NCBI GenBank assembly: GCA_037349315.1
Contig: JBAIAC010000280.1
Location: forward strand, 248,001-312,000
DNA: 64,000 nucleotides
Direction of reading: 5' to 3'
Origin: Chelydra serpentina
Taxonomy: Eukaryota; Chordata; Testudines; Chelydridae
The notes below the pieces were generated by a model. The model saw only the letters and a list, made by a program, of their open reading frames with translations. It ran no database searches and was not told the DNA's origin. Made by a program: the position numbers and the translations under genes. Below are positions 1 to 11,265 of this stretch, one piece after another. Position 1 is the first letter of the stretch. Every line of letters starts with the position of its first letter.

Positions 1-900
1 CGTGACACAGGCTTTCTTTATACGCCATTGGCTAGAGGGCAGCAGAAAGCTGGGGGTCAGGGAGCTCCGGGAGGGCAGAGGGGTCTAGTGCTTAGAACAG
101 GGGGCTGGGAGCGCTGGGTAACACCGGGGGCACCATGACTCGGGGGCAGCATTAAAGGTGCTGCAGGAGCCCAGCCAGATGGTCCCAATGGGCCTTTAAT
201 CCCCCACCCCCCTGCTCACCAGCTGCCACCCAACTGCCCGGGAGCCTCCCCACATAGCTGCTCTCGGCCCCACGGATCAGGAGGGGAATAAGCAGCAGAT
301 TTGCCCACAATAAATGCTCCCCAAACCCTGCCTGCCACCCATCTTCCATCTTGCCCCCTGGTCTATGTAAGCAGAGTCAGGATGAGCTCTACCCTGACAT
401 CTGGTGGTGAGTTGTGGGAAGGGATGTCAGGGGCTAATCTTGTTTGCATGGACACACCCACCCTGCAAAGCATGATGGACCGCTTGCCCAAATGGTCACC
501 TTGACTGCTGTGGGAGCCCCAGTTTCTCTGTTATTGGGGCAGGAAGAATAAAGTGTTGTTACCCTGATTATGGGAATCAAGGACAGTGGGCTTTTGTTAT
601 GATGAAGGGACTCGCCATTAGCTAAGCAGCACTTGCTAGGCGAGGGACATGGATTCCAAAACCCAGTGAATTGAGAGAGGCTGGGGATAAGTATTGGTAT
701 CTGGTGGTATGGGCTGCCTTTGAGGGCACTAAATGTCAATTGCACCTTTCTCTCCCCCTCCTCTCCACTGTGGAATATCAGAGCTAGTTTTGAGTTCCTT
801 AGGAATCTAATCACAGGCTGCTGAGTTGGAATTACTCTGGGCTAAGTGTGCAAATGAGCACGAAGGCTCCCCTAACTACAAGCTGAAATCACCAAAAAGC
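1..900. other. Unassigned flank
   Basis: No gene, splice pattern or repeat that I recognise. Short open frames on both strands show no conserved motif and look like chance frames. Confidence 0.4.
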
Positions 901-904
901 TGAA

Positions 905-1604
905 ATTGTTATGAGCTGAAATCACTGAGCACCGTGTTAAGTAGTGGGGGAGCTGGAAGATATATTGCTGAGCGGCTGGTAGAGCGGAGCTGCTGGCGGA
1001 GCGGAGCAGTTGGCGGGACAGCCGGAGCGGCTTGCGGGACGGCTGAGCAGAGTGACTCGTGGGATGGCTGGTGGAGCGGAACAGAGCCGAGCGAAGCCCC
1101 ATGAAGGGGCGGGGCAGTCAGCTTCGAGCCACGTAAGGTGCCCCTTACCTCTCCCCTGCCCATTTCTACCCAGACTGGGGGGGTGTAACACTCTGCAGAT
1201 GAACTTTTGAACTCTGGGTCTGGACTTTTGGGTTGTTGGACTTTTGGGACTTTGGGTGATTTTTTGGGGTTGCTGGACTCAAGAACCAAAGGGAAAGGAC
1301 ATGGCCCAATTGGCTGGGGTGGGTCATTGCTCACAGTTTGGTTTATGAATCCTAGATGTGGTGTTTCCCCAACAAAATGCCGCATTGTTTCTCTCTGTCA
1401 TTAAAAGGTTTTTCTACACTCAGACTCTGTGCTTGCGAGAGGGGAAGTACTGCCTCTTAGAGGCGCCCAGGGGGGTGATATATATTTGTCCCAGGTCACT
1501 GGGTGGGGGCTCGAGCCGGTTTTGCATTGTGTTATTGGAATGGAACCCCTAGATACGGAACCTGGCCCTTGTTGCTGCCGACTCTGATGGGCAGAAGGGT
1601 TACA
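905..1604 (+). repeat. Solo LTR-like repeat
   Basis: The segment runs from a purine-rich start through a CG-rich block of GGCGGGAC and GAGCGGA motifs. It then has an ATTAAA polyadenylation-type signal near 1402 and ends in ...GGGTTACA. The order (promoter-like block, polyA signal, CA terminus) is that of an LTR and the text resembles a dispersed turtle LTR. No internal coding region flanks it, so it is probably a solo LTR. The left boundary is approximate and I found no clear target duplication. Confidence 0.5.
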
Positions 1605-2500
1605 TCTATAACCCTTCAAATCCCCCCCCCCCCCAGCCTGGGCCCTTTACAACCCTCACGTGTTCCCCTCATGCCCCCCACCCCTGCCCTGTTTTCCCCC
1701 AAATGCCCATCCCCCACCCTCAGTTAAGATGGCTGCCATCTCCCAGTGTCCCCAGTGGGCTTAGCGCCAGGCTGCCCGGCGCCAGGAGCTGGGGGGGCAG
1801 GGCAGTGACAGGGAAGGGGGAACAATCGAAGGTGCCCCAAGTATTTGGGGGGCACCTGGGTTCCCCCCTCCTGAGCGTTTCAGGGTGAATGTGCCCATGG
1901 CCATGGGGAACTGGGGTGCGTCCCCTGCCCCTCGCTTCCCTCGCCCCTCCCCCAGCTCAGCTAGAGTTTTGGCAGGAAAACAAATCACCCCCCCATCCAC
2001 CGACCTCAACTCTGTGAGAGGGGTCCCCTCCCCCTCGTCCTCATCCCATCTCCCCATCCTCTCTGCCCCTGTCCTGTCTCCCCTCAAATACCCCCACCAC
2101 ACCCCAACCTCAGCCCATCTCACCCTTTCCACCCTTCAACCCTCATTCCCCTCTCCCATGTCCCCTCAAACAGCCAATCCTGCCCCCCAAACCTCGGCCT
2201 GCCCCCCCAAACTCCCATATCCTGCTGCTTTTTGCAGAGGGTCTCCCAGGCCCAGAGGACTCAGGGGGTTGGAAACTCTCTCCCTCGCCAGCGTCACACA
2301 GGCTGGGGGGGGGGGGGTTTCAAACCGAGCCCCTGGTTCTACTTGGCTCCTGGGCAAACCCCCAGCAGCAGCCGTTCAAAGGCAAAGCTCTCGGGTGAAA
2401 CCCCCGGATGAGGAATCAAACCCGGCCTGTCTATTGAAACAGGGGCTGAGCCACCGCGGCCAACAGCCGGAGTCAGACTGGCTCCAAGTCTCGCTCCTTC
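1605..2500. other. Pyrimidine-rich unassigned segment
   Basis: C-rich on the plus strand, with a poly-C run near 1621 and a poly-G run near 2305. The 244-codon open frame at 1885-2619 is a composition artefact without domain features. No gene is supported. Confidence 0.4.
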
Positions 2501-2504
2501 GGGA

Positions 2505-2903
2505 GTCACCGGAGCAGAGCCGCTTGTGTTCAGAACAGCCGGGCTTTGTGGGGAGGAACCGGCTCATTTCACTCGCCGGACGGACAGGCAGGCGGCCGCT
2601 GACCCCGCTCCTAGTGTAAGCGGGGGAATGGCCCCGCTATTGGGGGAACTTTCTTGGCTTATACCCGCCCCGGTGGGATTGGCTGGCAAAAGGATCTGAG
2701 TCCTCGCTCCCACTCCCTTTACCCAGAGGCTGCCTGACCTCGACGGCTCCCCTTCCTCCCTCCCGCGCGGCAGAGTCCTCGTAATCCCAGCAAGGCTGGG
2801 TCCCGAATCCCTGGGGGCTCGACCCCCAGTCTTGTCGTGGTCACTTAGAACAGGGGCGAGGGTGTCCCCACTCCGGGGCACTCGCTTTGCACCAGATGCT
2901 TCC
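2505..2903. repeat. Direct repeat, copy 1 (LTR-like)
   Basis: About 400 bp that recurs with roughly 90% similarity at 3171-3564. Both copies carry the same landmarks: a GGACGGAC/GGCGGCCGCTGA block, GGGATTGGCTGG, GTCCTCGTAA and the closing CTCCGGGGCACTCGCTTTGCAC. Just downstream is TTTATTAAAC, a polyA signal if read on the minus strand. The arrangement suggests LTR fragments or a short local tandem duplication. The family is not identified. Confidence 0.5.
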
Positions 2904-3170
2904 CTGACCCACTGATCATTACATAGAGTTCAGAGCTCGGACAATTTATTAAACAGCGACTGATCAAAAAATAAGGAAAAGACGGGGAAGATTAAAGGAA
3001 ACAAGTGACCCACCCTGTGGTCAAGGGGACACCACTGACAGCGTCTCTGCCAGGGAAAGGAAGTTCCCAGTCTGTTCCTCACAGGTCCCAGGTCTCTTTC
3101 CCAAGTCCTGGCCGTGCTGCGGTGATATCACAGGGTGACAATCTGTACCTCAAAGTAGCACCCCATATTC

Positions 3171-3564
3171 ACCAGAGCAGAGCTGCTTGTGTGCAGAACA
3201 GCCGGGCTTTGGGGGGAGGAACCGGCTCATTTCACTTGCCGGACGGACGGACGGGCAGGCGGCCGCTGATCCCGCTCCTAGTGTAAGCGGGGGAATGGCC
3301 CCGCTATTGTGGGGAACCTTCCTGGCTTATACACGCCCTGGTGGGATTGGCTGGCGAAAGGATCTGAGTCCTCGCTCCCACTCCCTTTACCCAGAGGCTG
3401 CCTGACCTCAAGGGCTCCCCTTCCTCCCTCCCATGCGGCAGAGTCCTCGTAACCCCGGCAAGGCTGGGCCCCGGATCCCTGGGAACTCGACCTCCAGTCT
3501 CGTCATGGTCACTTAGGACAGGGGCGAGGGTGTCCCCACTCCGGGGCACTCGCTTTGCACTGGA
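3171..3564. repeat. Direct repeat, copy 2 (LTR-like)
   Basis: Second copy of the 2505-2903 repeat, in the same orientation and about 270 bp downstream. Differences are scattered substitutions and small indels, including one extra GGAC unit near 3240. Confidence 0.5.
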
Positions 3565-3677
3565 TGCTCCCTGCCCCTGCGCTTTCCCCCACCCTCCGCG
3601 TGCCGCCACTGATCAGCCGGAGGGAGGAGCCTGCCTGAGTGGCGAAAAGGCTGCTCAGCCTCTGGCTGCCGCGGCGC

Positions 3678-3980
3678 CATAGGCGCCGACTTTTTTCGGC
3701 GCCGGTGGGTGCTCGCGCCGCCCCAAACTCCACCCCCAGCCCTGCCCCTTCCCAAAATCCCTGCCGCCTGCCCCGCGCGCGCTGCATCCCCCCGGCTTGC
3801 TGCCGGTGGGTGCTTGTGCCCCCGGCCCCGGCCCCACCTCCTCCCCGGGCGCACTGCACCCCCCTCCCCACCCAGCTTGCAAGCCAGGGGGTGGGGGAAG
3901 CAGCAGAGCACCCACCGGGCCCTGCAGCTCCCCGCCAGCCCCGCCCCCGCGCCCAGCTGCTCACCTCCTCCTTTGGCTTC
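3678..3980. mobile_element. hAT-type MITE fragment
   Basis: Begins CATAGGCGCCGAC, the same terminus seen on the complete copy at 8981-9450, followed by GGCGCCGGTGGGTGCT and a C-rich body. The opposite terminus is missing, so this is a truncated copy. Confidence 0.55.
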
Positions 3981-3984
3981 CCCA

Positions 3985-4200
3985 GGCAGAGACTGGGTAC
4001 ATGGAGATTGCTTGACCAATGGGGACTGCCTGATTCCCGGGTCACAGCAAAGATCTTTCCAGCGAACTGGAAGACAATATAAAAGAGGGGAAGGGACATA
4101 ATCCCTGGGCTTCTCTTCCCCACAACGCAACACCTGGAGGAACATCTGGAGAACAAAGACTTTGAACTGGGGAAGGGTTGGAATGGAGTCCAGTCTGTGT
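3985..4200 (+). repeat. LTR-like promoter segment with TATA box
   Basis: Contains ACAATATAAAAGAGG near 4075, followed about 25-40 bp later by a short leader, GAACAAAGACTTTGAACTGG. This looks like a TATA box and transcribed leader of an LTR. No coding region follows and the family is not identified. Confidence 0.3.
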
Positions 4201-5331
4201 ATTGAGGTCTCTGACCCTGTTCCAAGCAAACGGACAGACGGGAGTGTGGGGGAGAGACAGGATGGAAACAGGGGTGAAATGTGGCTTCTGGGGATGGTGG
4301 CGGGCGCTGGACGCGGGTTAGTGACAAGCGGGTGCGTTGTCTGGGAGGCGACCCCGACCCCTGCTGCTCGGCCCCTGGGTGGTGACAATCGGGCAGGGCC
4401 TGACCCCGCGCTGGGTCCGTTCTCCTCAGGCAGGGCAGGTGGGGTGGGGGCCACACACACGACTTCAGGATCCGATGGGAAGCCAGGAGCGTGAGCTAGG
4501 AGAGGAGGAGAGACACAGCAGGGCGGAAAATAACCCGACCAGGAAAGGGAACAGGATCTCCGGGGCCCTCGCAGTGCTGCTGATCAGCGATCCCCGCGGG
4601 CGGGCTGGGGGCTGCAGGTCACGGCAATGGGGCGACTTCCAGCTCGTGGGGGGAAAACAAAGGTCCGTAAACAAGCGCCAGGCCGGCCGGCTCCGGCCGC
4701 TCAGGGAGAAAGTCCTTTTGAGGAGTCGAGGGGCTGCAGCGCCGGGGCTGAGCTGGGGGAAGATGAAGATGAGACGACTGAGCTGGGACGCACGGTGGGA
4801 CGGGGGAGGGGAGAGTTGAGCCCCTCGTGCGGTTTTTACCAATGTCTCTAAGGAACCCAGTGAGGGGGAGGTGGGCGGCCTAGTCCCGCCCCCTCATTAT
4901 TTTGCCTCCAATTAGGCCCAAAGTCCCTCAGCCAATGTGGGGCTATTAACTCCTGGTTCCCCCAGCGCAACGTCGACAGTCATGGGGCTGTAGCCAGGGG
5001 GCTTTTAGGGTCAGACCAACCCAGCGTCTGTGGCTGGTTCTCTCGCCCGGGTTACAACGTTCAGCGTCGTCCCCAATTTCCCCTGGTTCCCGGGGCCTTG
5101 GCACAGCTGGGGAACTCGCCCGTGGGTTTCATGTTAGCTTGACGCCCGGCCGCTTCGCAGGCTCATCAGCCACCACAGTGTGACCGACCCCCAGGCGGCT
5201 CAGGCTGGCGGGACGATCCCACGTCCTCTCCGGCGTGGCTGTATCAGAGCATGTCCCAGAGGCCAGGGGCACGGGGGGGTGCTGCCCATAAACCATGGTC
5301 CCAAGGGTGCCCCATGTCCCGACAGCCCCCG
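4201..5331. other. GC-rich unassigned segment
   Basis: CpG-containing DNA with no recognisable exon, repeat terminus or RNA gene. The open frames here (for example 4337-4819) carry no motif. Confidence 0.35.
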
Positions 5332-6173
5332 TGTGAAGAAGTGGGGGATTTTCTTGGTTTTTTCTTGGTTTTTTCAATGGTTTGCATGCAGAGGGGTGGG
5401 ACTCAGTTTCCCTGGGTGTTACGAGTTAAATGAGGTGATGGGAGAGGAAGTTTGTGGTTACAGGGGACCCGTGAGGGGACTTGGGACTCAGCCACTGGCC
5501 TGGAGAATGGAGACCCCAGCAACTGGTGACCTGATGACCCGGAGGTCCCAGCTCAGGAGTCGCAGCCGGTTCTGGCCAGTGGCAGGACAATGGGCTGTGG
5601 AGAGAGGACCCCGGTGACCTGACCAGACGGTTCCAGCCAGAGGGGCCAGAGGACAGAAGAGGGGAGAGGGGGCCCAGGCGACCCTGTTTACCCGGAGAGA
5701 AGACAATGGACAGAGGGCGGGTTGGGGGCCGGTGATATCAGATGCCCAGCTGGGCAGCAGGGGGGCTCTGGGCTGGGGGGAGGGAGCAGGCAGAGCCCCC
5801 CTGGATGCAGGGGAGACTGGGATGTGCTGGGCTGAGGGAGGCCAGGCCTGAGGCCCGGAGAGTTTCCTGAGCTGGGTTCAGATGCTCAATAAACCCTCCT
5901 GTGTTACGCTGGCTGAGAGTCGCTCCGGGCGAGAGATCAGGGGGCATTATTCCCTCTGGGGGTGGAGGCCCCGGGGGCCCAGAGCGAGGGGACTCCCTGA
6001 GGGGCACACGGCGAGAGACAGGCATGCTAAGGCTCAGAGGTGTGGCTCCAGCAGGTGGAGGGACTGAACCCCCGGGAGAGAGAGGACCCCCGAGATGGGC
6101 TGTCGCACTGAAGGGGGTTCCCCCCAGGGACAGAATGGGGCCAAGAGTGGGCACGAACTGTGAGTCCATGACA
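5332..6173 (+). repeat. LTR-like dispersed repeat, copy 1
   Basis: About 840 bp starting TGTGAAG and ending ...GAGTCCATGACA, with CTCAATAAACCCTCCTGTG (AATAAA) near 5886. Two further copies in the same orientation lie at 11266-12102 and 30619-31446. The TG...CA ends, the single polyA signal and the absence of internal coding sequence suggest a solo LTR. It sits directly beside the broken Ig exon at 6366-6495, on the side where that gene's membrane exon would be expected. Confidence 0.55.
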
Positions 6174-6365
6174 CCTGGATAGAAGACAAAGGACAGAGGC
6201 GGGGCTTGGGGGCAGGTGATATAGGATGCCCAATTACTTTATCCCCGCTCCCCACCTGGGCGTCCCCTCTGCTGGGCTCCAGGCAGAGTCTGGCTCTGAC
6301 CGTCCCATCCTTGCCGACTACCCTCCAGGGTCCAGCTGGGTGTGGGGCTCGGAGCGGGGACGCTG

Positions 6366-6495
6366 AGCTGGGCCCCTCACCTGCTACCCACCAGCTGCAC
6401 AGACCTGAGACGAAGAGCTCTGATCGGAGCTGGTAGCTGCAGCTGTAGCTCCCTCCATGCGGCCGGCCCACTTCTTCCTGAACACCCACCCATGG
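6366..6495 (-). pseudogene. Broken second Ig exon of an LRC-type receptor
   Basis: On the minus strand the frame includes GGSYSCSYQLRSELFVS, matching the second Ig exon of receptor C (GGSYSCSYRPRSEPFVS). It ends in the same donor context, GTAGCAG|GTGAGGGG. The first half of the exon, including the first Ig cysteine, is absent. The segment between FVS and VAG has lost bases and frame, so the conserved SQPSDPVQ motif is destroyed. The intron on its left (6242-6365) also aligns with the flank of receptor C's second Ig exon. This is a relic of another receptor gene, not a functional exon. Confidence 0.75.
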
Positions 6496-7889
6496 TCTCT
6501 AATCTGCCGGCCAAATCTAGCGCGGTCAAACTAAGCCGAGGTCCCTGCAACAACCAGGAAACTCAGGGGCCCTCAGCCTGGCCAAGTGTCACGTAGTTCG
6601 TACTTCGCAGCTTGTCTGTGGCGAGGGGGGAAGGTCGCCTTCACTGTACCCTGCAGCCGGGGGTGGGGCAGGTGCACCGGGCTGGGAGCCAGGAGCCCAC
6701 CGAGTCTGATCTTCAATCGTCGGCTGAGCATTGCGAATATTTCCATGCAGATCCTCCCCCGTGTTACAGTCCGGTTTCAACCCCTGGTGATGACTCATGT
6801 AGGTAAAATTAATATGTGATAATGTGTAACCTGCCAGGGGGAGTTGGCAGCCGGGTACAATATCCAGGGGTCCCTCCTAACAATACAACAGAGACCCGGC
6901 TGGATCCTCCATCCAGTCATCTGGGAAAATGAAACAGCCCCCCTGCATGTCTGTGAGAGACGACCCTGCCCCACACACAAGCCCTGAGTCTGTCTAGAGC
7001 AGAGAGAACTGTGAATAAAAAGGGGAAACGAAGCTGGCAGTAATTTGGGGAAACACCGCAACCATGATTCCCCACATCTGACCATGAGCAAAACTCCCTC
7101 CCCAGAGTGCGCTGGGCAGCGTCCTTCACTTCAGTGTCTCCCCTTGCGGGGCGAAGGTCCATCAATCAAATGTTCCTTTAATACACCGCTCCCCTCCCTG
7201 GCCCTGCACCCCGCTCACAGCTGCTGTCCCTGGTCAGCAGAGTTGGGAGACCCTGAGTTCGGAGGAGCATTTGCGGGAGTTCACTTTGTTCGTCCTGCAC
7301 CGCTCGCTGCACCGTGTCATCGCTGCCGGCCTTGCGCTGTCACCGTCTGCTGCCACCCGCCGCTCCATTGGGACCTCGGCGAGTCGCTCTCTTGAGGCTT
7401 CCCACAGCTCCCAGTGATTTCAGCTCCTGGGGCGGCGGGGGGCCGGCTGCTAGGGCCGGCTGGGCCATCTCGTCCACAGCAACGCCGCTGTCCTGCTGCA
7501 GGTCCGAGCGCTTACACCTGATTCTCACCGATTCCAGCTCCAGTGGTCACCGAACAAAACGCAGGTCGCTCAATGGAGCCTGATCAGCTCTGTCGGCAAA
7601 CCGGGGAGGGGGCAGGTCAGACGGTGCCTGTAGCTCTTAGGCAGAGCCCACAGCACCCGGCGGGGACACCTGTCCCCACCCTCTGTCACTCACCACTGGG
7701 AACCGGCATCTCAGCCCCCTCTTAGTGAGTCCAGTCCAGATGAGGGGCCCCCTCAGTCTGGCCCGGCTAAGCCCAGCCCTGCTGCCCCTCACTCCTGCAA
7801 TAAGGGCCACAACATTTCACTGCCCCGGCTCTCGATACTGAAGTGATTTGCAGCGTTGCCGACTCTCGTGATTTTGTCGTGAGTGTCAT
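6496..7889. other. Unassigned, probably repeat-derived
   Basis: No exon or intact element recognised. TTTAATACACC and AATAAAAAGG occur near 7013-7180 and could belong to an old LTR. The evidence is too weak for a family call. Confidence 0.3.
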
Positions 7890-8313
7890 GAGAAAAAACG
7901 GTTACTCACCGTCTCGTAACTGTTGTGCTTCGAGATGACCACGGGAGAGCGGCACTTCTAGGCACCGAGCTTTTGCGCCGAGGGTTCGGGGACCGGCGTG
8001 GCTGCTGGCTGTGCTCTGGTGCCAGGGAGTGGCGCGCCGGGGTCGGAGATCGGCAGCCCATCATAGCGGGCTTTCCCCTTGAAGGAGCCCAAGGAATGAC
8101 CGGTGTTGGCGACTTGTCCCGTCTGGGAGGGGAGAACGGTGCCATGAGCTGAAGCAGGTTTTGGGCTGCCTCAAACCTCTCTGGTGTGGAAGGGACATGA
8201 AGCTCCCAGCATGGCCTCGGGAGCTGGACTCAACCGCCCTCCACGCGGGCAGGAGTCAGCGCGAGCGTCACCGGTGGAGCAGCACTAGTGTGGCCCAACT
8301 CAGGTCTCACAGC

Positions 8314-8531
8314 CAGGGCCGGCTCTAACTTTTTTGCCGCCCCAAGCAAAAGAAAAAAAAACCTAGCACCACCCCGCCGAAAAAAAACCCACACCACCCC
8401 CACATTGCCACCCTGCCAAAACAACCCCCCTTCCCTCCCCCCGCCCCAAGTGTCACCCCAAGATTGGCCGCCCCTTAGGAGGTGCCGCCCCAAGCACGTG
8501 CTTGGTCGGCTGGTGCCTGGAGCCGGCCCTG
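8314..8531. mobile_element. hAT MITE with 8-bp target duplication
   Basis: Termini CAGGGCCGGCTCTA and TGGAGCCGGCCCTG are inverted repeats. The element is flanked on both sides by CTCACAGC (8306-8313 and 8532-8539). An 8-bp duplication with CAGGG-type ends is the hAT signature. It lies inside the DIRS-like remnant and is therefore younger than it. Confidence 0.85.
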
Positions 8532-8980
8532 CTCACAGCGGCAGGCTCCTTAGGCCTAGCAGGGGGAGAGCGACCCCTCTTTGGCCTCTTTTTCTTTTGC
8601 AGCACCGGCGATTGCGAACGGGGCCTGCGTGCAGCATGTGAGCCGCGAGTGGAGCCGGGACGGTGTCGTGAGTCTTTATCCTTACCCGGCACCAGTGCCC
8701 ATGCTGACGGTGCCGGAGCGCTTGGCACCAACCCAGATCGGACTGGGGGCGGAGTTCTGCCTCCATCAACGGGTCCTTCAGGCACTGCTCTCTAGCTTTT
8801 AAAGTCCTGGGCCAAAAGGTCTCACAAATGGCACGAGGATCCTGCTGATGTCCCTCTCCTAAGCACTTTAGACACGAGGGTTGAGGATCGCTTCTGGGCA
8901 CACACTTGCCGCAGGCTTCACAGGCTTTGAAGCCCGGAGACCCCGGCATGCCCCAGTGTCAGGAGAGCGTAGGAGGGGAT

Positions 8981-9450
8981 CATAGGCGCCGACTTCCCTG
9001 CTTTCCCCTGGGTGCTCAACCCCCGCTCTGCCCCTGGCCACGTCCCCACTCCACCCCTTCCATGCGGCCCCTCCCCTGCCCTGCCTCTTCCCACCCTTGC
9101 CCCGCCCCCATTCCAATCCCTTCCCCAAAGTCCCTGCCCCAACTTCGCCCCCTCCCTGTCCCCATTCCAACTCCTTCCCCAAATCCCCACCTCCTCCCCA
9201 AAGCATGCCACATTCTCGCTCCTCCCCCCCACTCCCAGCATGCTTCCAAACAGCTGTTTGGCGGTGACCGGGGAGAAGCACTGGGAGGTAGGCGGAGGAG
9301 TGGGGATGCGGCGCGCTCGGAAGTGGAAAAGGAGGAGAAGGAGGTGGAGGTGGAGGTGGGGCACAGGTGAGGGGAGCTTGGCTGCCTGTGGGTGCTAATT
9401 TTCCCCGTGGGTGCTCCAGCCCTGGATCACCCACAGAGTCGGCACCTATG
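8981..9450. mobile_element. hAT MITE with 8-bp target duplication
   Basis: Starts CATAGGCGCCGAC and ends GTCGGCACCTATG, nearly perfect inverted termini. It is flanked by GAGGGGAT at 8973-8980 and 9451-9458. The body is C-rich then G-rich, with no transposase. It is the complete version of the fragment at 3678 and a relative of the copies at 17313 and 37118. Confidence 0.88.
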
Positions 9451-9795
9451 GAGGGGATCCCCCCCGCAAAGGAAAGTTATCTAACACTAACGAACTACTA
9501 ACTATTACCATACAATGGAAAAGTAATGGAGAACAATGTAAGAAACTGCTAAATGTGCTTGTCGAGAGAGGAGCACAGGGAGGTTCCAGTTACCGTCACT
9601 GGTGGTAAGAAGGAGCTGAGGGGCTGGCGGGTCGGCAGAGCTCTCGATTGAGCACCATGAAGATGCGACTCCAGGGGGCCCCCAGTCCAACCCGACAGAT
9701 GCTGCTAGGGGGAAAATTATCCGGCTCCTGTGCACACGTGTGCACACACCAGATTAGAATCGACATGAACAAGTGCTCGAAGAAGAACTGTGGTT

Positions 9796-10440
9796 TTCCG
9801 TAAAGCCCCAGCTCCTGGGGTCAAGCGGCTACGAGATGATTTCAGGTTTCGTTCTTAAAGAGAAAGTGAGTTTCCAGCCCTTGTGGCTGCGGAGAAAGTT
9901 TCCAGATGTGACCCCAGTGCCCCCTGATGGCTCACAAAGCAGAAGGCCAATACAAATCTGTCTGCGGGATACCTAGGCAGAGCAGGTGTGTTCATATCAA
10001 TACAGTCTGGTCCCAAAGCCTTTTCCTTCTAGCTCATCATTAGCTGTCAGGGGAGAGCTCATTCAGATGTTGCTTACCCGTGCAATTAAAGGATGGCGTT
10101 GTAATGCATGTGCACAAAGGGGCAGAGTTAAGGCTGTTTGAGAAACCTTAACTGGAATTTCCTGGTCCTGGAGGATTTGACTCTTCAGCCTTTCCCTAAG
10201 TCTGCCACCCTGCCTACCTGTGACACAAGCCGTGGCACCGTGTGAGGACCAGGCGAAATGGGGGATGCCTGTGTTTGCTGCCTCCCCCACCCCCGAGTGA
10301 TCCCATCTCCCCCAGGTGTTACACACACACTACTGGCATGGGGACAGGGAGGCTGTGAGGTGATGGGGGAGGGAGCAGTTTGTGATTCTGTGTTTATTAC
10401 GAATTTGGAGATTAACAGGATGGGCTCTCCAAGGGAGGAG
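9796..10440. other. Unassigned segment
   Basis: No recognisable gene or repeat terminus. The minus frame at 10063-10326 shows no domain. Confidence 0.3.
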
Positions 10441-10566
10441 CTGGGTCACCATCCCAACTGCACAGATGGGGAAACTGAGGCACCAAGCTAGGGGACCTGG
10501 TCAAAGTCCAGACCTCGGAAAAGAACCAGGAGTCCTGAGGCCCAGCCCGGTACTTGATCCACTAAG
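10441..10566 (-). repeat. MIR-like SINE fragment
   Basis: Contains CACAGATGGGGAAACTGAGGCAC and then AACCAGGAGTCCTGAGGC...ACTTGATCCACTAAGGCAG. This is the common tRNA-derived MIR/CORE-type text, reading from core to tRNA-like head. Related fragments lie near 49205-49400 and 59808-59970. The name is tentative. Confidence 0.45.
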
Positions 10567-11250
10567 GCAGTGGTTTTCAAACTTTTTTTCTGGTGACCCA
10601 GGTGTAGAAATTTGTTGATGTCCCCAACCAAATGGAGCTTGGGATGAGGGGTAAGGAGTGTGGGAAGGGGCTCAGGGCTGGGGCAGAGGGTTGGGTGAGG
10701 GCTGTGGGGTGGAGCCGTGAATGAGGGGTTCAGGGTGTGGGAGGGGGCTCTGGGCTGGGACAGGGGTTTGGGGTATGACAAGGATCAGGACTCTGGCTGG
10801 GGGTGGAGGCTCTGGGGTGGGGCTGGGGATGAGGGGGTTGGGGTGCAGCAAGGGGCTCCAGGTTTGAGGGGGCCTCAGGGCTAGGGCACAGGCTTACCTC
10901 CGGCGACTCCCAGTCAGCAGCGCAGCCGGGATTCAGAGGCAACTTCGCACCTGACCACGCTGCACCCCCGGAAGCGGCCAGCAGGTCTGGATCCTAGGGG
11001 GAGATGCGCAAGCGGCTCCTCGTGATTCTCACCCACAAGCAACCCGCCCCCCCAGCTCCCATTGGCCAGTTCCCAGCCAATGGGAATGTGGAACTGGTGC
11101 TCGGGGCGGGGGCAGCACGTGGAGTCCTGTGGCCCCCCGCCTATGAGCCAGACCTGCTGCTGGGTAGGGACTAGTAGTTTTATTAGTAGTTTTACTAGTA
11201 GCTTTTACTGACCAGCCGCCAGGGTCCCCAGGGTTACAAACTGGGTGCTG
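10567..11250. mobile_element. hAT-like non-autonomous element
   Basis: Starts CAGTGGTTTTCAAACTTTTT. It continues with G-rich degenerate units (GGGGCTCAGGGCTGGGGCAGAGGG), then a segment around CTCCCATTGGCCAGTTCCC and CCAATGGGA. The same units occur at 24540-25222, 40870-41345, 42720-43313 and 54010-54470. It encodes no transposase. Boundaries are approximate. Confidence 0.5.
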
Positions 11251-11265
11251 AGCACGGCGACCCAG

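Larger units (their letters stand above)
7890..9795 (-). mobile_element. DIRS-like retroelement remnant
   Basis: The left end (GTTACTCACCGTCTCGTAACTG, then TGCTTCGAGATG) and the right end (CAAGTGCTCGAAGAAGAA preceded by a GTGCACACGTGTGCAC palindrome) resemble the terminal regions of turtle DIRS-like elements. Between them a minus-strand frame (8533-8949) encodes a cysteine-rich knuckle, CLKCLGEGH, followed by ICETFWPRTLKAREQ, as in DIRS-type gag proteins. No tyrosine recombinase or reverse transcriptase remains, so the centre has been deleted. Two hAT MITEs (8314-8531, 8981-9450) are inserted inside it. Confidence 0.55.

Noticed and set aside
1885..2619. 244-codon plus-strand open frame
   Set aside because: Pyrimidine-rich composition artefact; no motif, no splice sites and it ends within an LTR-like repeat.
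3509..4460. Two 315-codon minus-strand open frames
   Set aside because: They are overlapping frames in GC-rich repeat DNA (MITE plus LTR-like segment) without domains, and each reads across repeat boundaries.
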